From Armatimonadota bacterium (GTDB lineage Bacteria > Armatimonadota > Fimbriimonadia > Fimbriimonadales > Fimbriimonadaceae), in the NCBI GenBank assembly GCA_023392285.1, contig JAEVZK010000134.1:1-10894 (forward strand): DNA of 10,894 bases, given 5' to 3'. The position numbers and the translations under genes were made by a program. This document shows, piece after piece, positions 6,593 through 10,894 of this stretch. Numbering within the stretch: the stretch's first letter is position 1; the number at the start of each line of letters is the position of its first letter. The notes under the pieces were generated by a model. It ran no database searches. It had not been told where the DNA came from and saw only the letters and a program-made list of their open reading frames with translations.

Positions 6593-8821
6593 ATGAAGTT
6601 GAGTCGCGCACTTCCAATACTTGTTGCCGGTCTATCGGCCATCTGCTTCTCTCAGGGTTTGAGAACTCGTTGGACTCAGACCGTCACCGCTGCGAATGCG
6701 CACCGCGAATATCCGCGTCCACAAATGGTTCGTGAAGGTTGGGTTAACCTCAATGGCGAGTGGGACTATTCCGTTGGCAGCAGCCACGGCAAGATTTTGG
6801 TCCCGTTCCCTATCGAATCGGAGCTTTCCGGGGTTCAGAGACCTTTACGTCCTGATGAGACATTGATTTACCGTCGCACCTTTAGGCGCCCAAGCGGCGG
6901 CCGGATTCTGCTGCACTTTGGAGCCGTCGATTGGCGGGCCGCCGTATTCGTTAACGGCAAACAAGCCGGCACCCACGAAGGAGGCTATGACCCTTTTTCG
7001 TTCGATATCACCAGTCTCTTAACGAAAGAGGGCGATCAGAGTTTGGAGGTCCGCGTCACCGATCCCTCTGATCGCGGACCTCAGCCGCGCGGAAAGCAGG
7101 TGCTCAAGCCCGGCGGCATCTTTTACCGTGCGACCAGCGGGATTTGGCAGACCGTCTGGCTTGAATCGGTGCCCGAAACCTACATCGAGAACCTTAAGGT
7201 GGATGCCGATCCGAAGTCGGGTGAAGTCAGCGTGACGGTAAACCCGAAAGGAATCGGCATCACAAAGCTGGCGCGCGTCACCATTTTAGAGAATGGGCGA
7301 GAGATTGCACGAGGTGAGAAGGGCTTCCGCTTCCACGAAAATCTTCCCGAGGATCCGGGTCGCGAGGCTTATCCCTTAACGCTTAAACTTCAGGTTTCAA
7401 AGCCGAGGCTTTGGTCCCCTGAGGATCCGAAACTTTATCAGCTGAAGGTGCAAGTGCTAGCGGTGAACGGTAAGGGGCCGGAGCCGCAAGATCAGGTGAG
7501 CAGCTACTTCGCTTTCCGCTCCTTTGGCATCGCCAAAGACAAAGATGGGATCAACAAATTTTTCCTAAACGGTAAGCCTTATTTTTTGATGGGGACGCTG
7601 GATCAGGGATTTTGGCCAGATGGCGGCTATACGGCTCCGAATGACGCGGCCCTGAAGTACGACTTGGATGTTCAAAAGCGACTTGGCTTCAATTTCATCC
7701 GAAAGCACGTGAAGGTGGAGCCGGAGCGCTGGTACTACTGGTGCGACAAGATCGGCTTGCTGGTGCTGCAAGACATGCCAAGCGGGGATCGCTCGATCGG
7801 GCCTGATGATCCTGACATCGAGCGAACACCTGAATCCCAGTCGATCCTGAAAACAGAACTGAAGGCTATGGTCGACACTCACCGAAATCACCCCTCTATC
7901 TTTGGTTGGGTGCTCTATAACGAAGGGTGGGGTCAATGGAACACCGTCGAGATGACTAAGTGGCTTCAGGACCTCGATCCAGCTCGCGTCGTAGATTCGG
8001 TCACCGGATGGGCGGATCGTGGCGTAGGTGCCTTTAAGGACTGGCACATCTATCCTGGGCCAGGCGCTCCGACGCCCGATAACCATCGAGCGGTGTTTCT
8101 CGGTGAATACGGCGGACTTGGATTACCGGTGCCGGGACATATGTGGAAAGCGACCGGATGGGGTTACCAGAGCTACAAGACATCCCGTGAACTGACGGAC
8201 GCTTTCTGTGACCTCATGTTCCAACTACGGTTGATTAGGGGTGAGAGCGGTCTTTCGGGTGCGGTCTATACCCAAACGACGGATGTCGAGACAGAGTTGA
8301 ATGGCTTGATGACCTACGACCGCGCGATGATCAAAATGGATGAGGCTCGAATCAGAAGGGCGATTCGCGATGTGAATCTTGATCCGCCGAAGATCACCAC
8401 GATCCTTCCGACGAGTGAATCGACGCCCCAAGTTTGGACGATTTCTACAACAAATCCGGGGAAGGATTGGGTGAAGGCTCAACCGTGGAAGCATGAGCGC
8501 TCCGCAAAGGGGGGATTCGGAACTGCGGGTACGCCGGGCGCGATCATTGGGACGACCTGGGACACCTCCGACATTTGGCTTCGCCGGACCTTTGAAACGG
8601 CGGAGTCATGGAGCGACGGGGTCTACCTACGGATCAGCTATGACGACGATGTCGAGGTTTACCTCGACGGAAAGCGCGTCTATCAGGCACCAGGTTGGAC
8701 GACGAGTTATAAACTCGTCAAGATTGGATCGTTGAGCAGAGGTCCGCACGATTTGAGAATTCACGTTCATCAGAATAAGGGCGGACAATACATTGATGCT
8801 GGTCTCGTGCTGGTGAAATAG
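6593..8821 (+). CDS. secreted glycoside hydrolase family 2 enzyme (beta-galactosidase/beta-glucuronidase-like)
   Basis: A 742-residue retaining exo-glycosidase that should remove a terminal beta-linked sugar from plant or microbial glycans outside the cytoplasm. Residues 1-22 are a signal peptide (basic MKLSR, hydrophobic core, end near FSQG). Domains in order: sugar-binding jelly roll about 48-192 (LNGEWDYSVG, FVNGKQAGTHEGGYDPFSFDIT, GIWQTVWLE), an immunoglobulin-like domain about 195-312 ending FAFRSFGI, a TIM barrel about 318-595, and a C-terminal beta-sandwich about 610-742 (DDDVEVYLDGKRVYQAPGW) of carbohydrate-binding or jelly-roll type. The acid/base is Glu444 in GWVLYNEGWGQ and the nucleophile is Glu505 in FLGEYGGLG; both are intact. 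Specificity among galactosidase, glucuronidase and mannosidase cannot be read from this. The ATG is chosen because the signal peptide begins there; no Shine-Dalgarno is seen. It diverges from padR across 97 bases and precedes gnd by 33 bases on the same strand. Confidence 0.92.
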   Translation: MKLSRALPILVAGLSAICFSQGLRTRWTQTVTAANAHREYPRPQMVREGWVNLNGEWDYSVGSSHGKILVPFPIESELSGVQRPLRPDETLIYRRTFRRPSGGRILLHFGAVDWRAAVFVNGKQAGTHEGGYDPFSFDITSLLTKEGDQSLEVRVTDPSDRGPQPRGKQVLKPGGIFYRATSGIWQTVWLESVPETYIENLKVDADPKSGEVSVTVNPKGIGITKLARVTILENGREIARGEKGFRFHENLPEDPGREAYPLTLKLQVSKPRLWSPEDPKLYQLKVQVLAVNGKGPEPQDQVSSYFAFRSFGIAKDKDGINKFFLNGKPYFLMGTLDQGFWPDGGYTAPNDAALKYDLDVQKRLGFNFIRKHVKVEPERWYYWCDKIGLLVLQDMPSGDRSIGPDDPDIERTPESQSILKTELKAMVDTHRNHPSIFGWVLYNEGWGQWNTVEMTKWLQDLDPARVVDSVTGWADRGVGAFKDWHIYPGPGAPTPDNHRAVFLGEYGGLGLPVPGHMWKATGWGYQSYKTSRELTDAFCDLMFQLRLIRGESGLSGAVYTQTTDVETELNGLMTYDRAMIKMDEARIRRAIRDVNLDPPKITTILPTSESTPQVWTISTTNPGKDWVKAQPWKHERSAKGGFGTAGTPGAIIGTTWDTSDIWLRRTFETAESWSDGVYLRISYDDDVEVYLDGKRVYQAPGWTTSYKLVKIGSLSRGPHDLRIHVHQNKGGQYIDAGLVLVK

Positions 8822-8844
8822 TGCGAGCCCAAAGATAGTAGATC

Positions 8845-8851
8845 AGGAAGG
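8845..8851 (+). promoter_or_regulatory. Shine-Dalgarno site of gnd
   Basis: AGGAAGG stands just before the gnd ATG at 8855 within the 33-base gap after the hydrolase. No terminator or promoter is visible in that gap, so read-through from the hydrolase gene is likely. Confidence 0.7.
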
Positions 8852-8854
8852 CAG

Positions 8855-10234
8855 ATGGAAAACCAATGTGACATCGGAATGGTAGGTCTCGGCACGATGG
8901 GTCGGAACCTTCTTCTCAACATGGTGGATCACGGAGCCACAGTCGCGGGGTTGGACACATCGCAATCCCAGGCGGATTTGCTCATCCAGTCCGCGCCACC
9001 GGGGAAAGCCTTTGGCACCACCGATCCCAAGCAATTCGTTGCTGCGTTAAAAGTGCCTAAGGCGGTGATGATCCTTGTACCTGCAGGGGCACCCGTAGAT
9101 TCTGTAATCGACGAACTGGTGCCTCTCCTCAAGGCGGGGGACATCTTGATCGACGGAGGCAATAGCTACTTTCGAGACACTGCGGCCAGAGTCGCTCGGC
9201 TCAGCCCCTCGGGAATTGAGTTTCTTGGGATCGGCATTTCCGGTGGAGAAAGCGGCGCCCGCCACGGTCCGTCGATGATGGCGGGGGGCACCCCTCACGC
9301 CTACGACCGGGTCGCGCCTTTTCTCTCATCCGTTGCCGCCGAGTATGAGGGGGAGCCTTGCGTCGCTCTGGTCGGACCAGGAGCCGCGGGGCACTACGTC
9401 AAGATGGTCCACAACGGCATTGAGTACGGCCTAATGCAACTGATCGCAGAAGCATACGACATGATGCGTCGCGGTCTAGGGATGAGCAATGAAGAATGTT
9501 CTAAGGTGTTTCGCCGCTGGGGTAGCGAAGACCTGCGTGGGTTTCTGGTGGAAATCACTGCCGAAGTTCTTGTCAAACGCGAAGATGGACAGTATCTGGT
9601 GGACCTAATCTCTGACAAAGCCAAGCAGAAAGGCACTGGAAAGTGGACGTCCCAAGATGCGCTGGACTTAGGAATTCCCGTTCCGACGATCGATGCGGCG
9701 GTCACCGCCCGCGAGGTGTCCTCACAAAAGGATCTGCGCGGCCGACTTGCAAGCGAACTCGAAAATCGAACGGCGACTATTCCGCGGCGAGATCTTGTCT
9801 TGACGCAACTGCAGGGCGCGCTGCATTCGGCATTCGTCCTCACCTACCTTCAGGGTTTTTCTCAACTCTCGGCGGCCTCAGTCGAATACAATTTCGGGAT
9901 CGACAACACGCAAGTGGCGAAGATTTGGCGGGCTGGCTGCATCATCCGTTCGCAAATTCTGGAGCAGTTCGCGGAAGCTTCGCGATTTGACATGGCGAGT
10001 GCCTGCGATTCGAACGAAATCGAGCAGCTGCGACAGGTAGTAGTTGCTGCTACTCAGGCACATATGCCGGTGCCGTGCCTCTCCGCCTCGCTCAGCTATT
10101 TTGACGGAATGACGAGTTCCCGCCTCCCTGCAAATCTGATTCAGGCCCAGCGCGACTACTTCGGTGCACACTGCTATGAGAGGATCGACAAAGCAGGCTC
10201 ATTCCACACTCCCGACTGGAGCACCCATGCCTAA
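8855..10234 (+). CDS. gnd: 6-phosphogluconate dehydrogenase, decarboxylating
   Basis: A cytosolic dehydrogenase converting 6-phosphogluconate to ribulose-5-phosphate and CO2 with reduction of NADP+ (or NAD+), in the oxidative pentose phosphate pathway. 459 residues, close to the 465-485 of the long dimeric form. The Rossmann domain opens with GLGTMGRNL (11-19). GGNS (101-104) and the substrate loop ISGGESGARHGPS (128-140) follow. The catalytic Lys183 and Glu190 stand in YVKMVHNGIEYG. DKAKQKGTGKWT (254-265) and the C-terminal tail RLPANLIQAQRDYFGAHCYER (423-443, split here as RLPANLIQ and AQRDYFGAHCYER) complete the substrate site; Cys440 replaces the more usual Thr. Cofactor preference is not settled by the sequence. 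The stop codon overlaps the zwf start by 8 bases, so the two are co-translated. The ATG at 8855 has an AGGAAGG site. Confidence 0.96.
   Translation: MENQCDIGMVGLGTMGRNLLLNMVDHGATVAGLDTSQSQADLLIQSAPPGKAFGTTDPKQFVAALKVPKAVMILVPAGAPVDSVIDELVPLLKAGDILIDGGNSYFRDTAARVARLSPSGIEFLGIGISGGESGARHGPSMMAGGTPHAYDRVAPFLSSVAAEYEGEPCVALVGPGAAGHYVKMVHNGIEYGLMQLIAEAYDMMRRGLGMSNEECSKVFRRWGSEDLRGFLVEITAEVLVKREDGQYLVDLISDKAKQKGTGKWTSQDALDLGIPVPTIDAAVTAREVSSQKDLRGRLASELENRTATIPRRDLVLTQLQGALHSAFVLTYLQGFSQLSAASVEYNFGIDNTQVAKIWRAGCIIRSQILEQFAEASRFDMASACDSNEIEQLRQVVVAATQAHMPVPCLSASLSYFDGMTSSRLPANLIQAQRDYFGAHCYERIDKAGSFHTPDWSTHA
10218..10221 (+). promoter_or_regulatory. Shine-Dalgarno site of zwf inside gnd
   Basis: GGAG within the last codons of gnd lies 5 bases before the ATG at 10227, supporting that start and coupled translation. 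Confidence 0.65.
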
Positions 10235-10894
10235 CGGAAGACAATATGCACCCGCCGTATTCGCCATCTTTGGAGCGACCGGGGACCTCACCAAGAGAAA
10301 GCTCATTCCTGCGCTTTACAACCTGTACCTGAATGGTCTGTTGCCCGAAAAGCTGCGGATCATCGGCATTGCACGGCGAAACGACGTCGAGACCTTTCGC
10401 AAGGCTATGCGAGAAGCGATCGATCAATTTTCTCGCCGAACCGTGAAAGATCAAGACAATTGGAAGAAGTTCGCCCAATCGTTCGATTTCATTACAGGTG
10501 AGTTCGACGATTTGAAGGTGTATAAGGAGCTGGCCGATCGGATCGCGCTGGTCGAAAAGGAATGGGCCGAAAAAGCGGTCAAAGTGTTCTACCTGAGCAT
10601 TCCTCCTGCCCTAATTGGCACGGTTGCGGATGGCTTGGGCAAAGCGGGATTGTCACGCGAGAAGAAGCTTGACCGCATTGTCATCGAGAAGCCGTTCGGA
10701 CGAGATTTGGCTTCAGCAGACGCTCTCAACAAGAGCCTGCTGGGCTGCTTCGAAGAGCGCCAAATCTATCGAATTGACCACTACCTGGGCAAAGAGACCG
10801 TTCAAAATTTGCTCGCCTTCCGATTCGGCAATGCTCTCTATGAACCGATTTGGAACCGCAGCTATATCGATCATGTCCAGATCACCGTCGCGGA
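10227..10894 (+). CDS. zwf: glucose-6-phosphate 1-dehydrogenase, 3'-truncated by window edge
   Basis: The first enzyme of the oxidative pentose phosphate pathway: it oxidises glucose-6-phosphate to 6-phosphogluconolactone and makes NADPH. 222 codons are visible with no stop to the window end, against a usual 480-510 residues. The nucleotide-binding motif GATGDLTKRKL is at 16-26, YLSIPP at 122-127, and EKPFG at 154-158, where the Lys contacts substrate. The diagnostic signature RIDHYLGKE is at 182-190, followed by FRFGNALYEPIWNRSYIDHVQIT. All key residues visible so far are present. The start overlaps the gnd stop by 8 bases (ATGCCTAA), which fixes the reading frame. The order gnd-zwf suggests that further pathway genes such as a 6-phosphogluconolactonase could follow outside the window. 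Confidence 0.96.
   Translation, partial: MPNGRQYAPAVFAIFGATGDLTKRKLIPALYNLYLNGLLPEKLRIIGIARRNDVETFRKAMREAIDQFSRRTVKDQDNWKKFAQSFDFITGEFDDLKVYKELADRIALVEKEWAEKAVKVFYLSIPPALIGTVADGLGKAGLSREKKLDRIVIEKPFGRDLASADALNKSLLGCFEERQIYRIDHYLGKETVQNLLAFRFGNALYEPIWNRSYIDHVQITVA

Noticed and set aside
10092..10478. 128-residue minus-strand frame across the gnd-zwf junction
   Set aside because: It is antisense to the conserved ends of two well-identified enzymes.
1..10894. tRNA, rRNA, CRISPR, insertion sequence or phage elements
   Set aside because: No cloverleaf, regularly spaced repeat, transposase-like protein or terminal repeat was seen on reading both strands.

Overview
The window reads as ordinary chromosome from a free-living, chemoheterotrophic diderm bacterium of moderate GC content. 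A secretin at the left end requires an outer membrane. A PadR/HAAS gene pair, an exporter with an added cytoplasmic N-terminal module and an exported family-2 glycoside hydrolase point to an environmental heterotroph. The overall flavour (weak or absent Shine-Dalgarno sites at several starts, a secretin with a Gly/Ser-rich insert) would fit Armatimonadota (Fimbriimonas-like) or a neighbouring phylum. That assignment is inference; no marker gene proves it. No tRNA, rRNA, CRISPR array, transposase or phage gene was seen.

Layout, left to right. Positions 1-1719 (+) carry the 3' part of a secretin gene (GspD/PilQ type) that begins outside the window. It ends at a strong hairpin terminator (1726-1759) which also serves the convergent genes on the other side. 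From 1795 to 6495 everything is on the minus strand and, read in its own direction, runs: a PadR-family repressor (6495-6169), a HAAS-domain membrane protein translated through a TGATG overlap (6169-5207), a type I ABC exporter half-transporter with an N-terminal PH-like module and a four-cysteine zinc-ribbon-like motif (5069-2859), and a TPR-repeat protein (about 2700-1795). PadR is preceded by a near-consensus promoter, TTGACA-N17-TATAAA. Hairpins and an A/T-rich stretch between the HAAS gene and the exporter suggest that they are separable transcription units.

Divergently from PadR, the plus strand carries a secreted glycoside hydrolase family 2 enzyme (6593-8821). After 33 bases comes 6-phosphogluconate dehydrogenase gnd (8855-10234), whose last 8 bases overlap the start of glucose-6-phosphate dehydrogenase zwf (10227 to the window end, 222 codons visible, no stop). 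gnd and zwf are clearly co-translated and supply the oxidative pentose phosphate pathway and NADPH. The hydrolase upstream may feed the sugars this pathway uses.

Nothing here looks like a wholly new system. The points most worth following are the cytoplasmic PH-like/zinc-ribbon extension of the ABC exporter and its PadR-HAAS neighbours, the large extracytoplasmic domain of the HAAS protein, and a possible leaderless start for the hydrolase.
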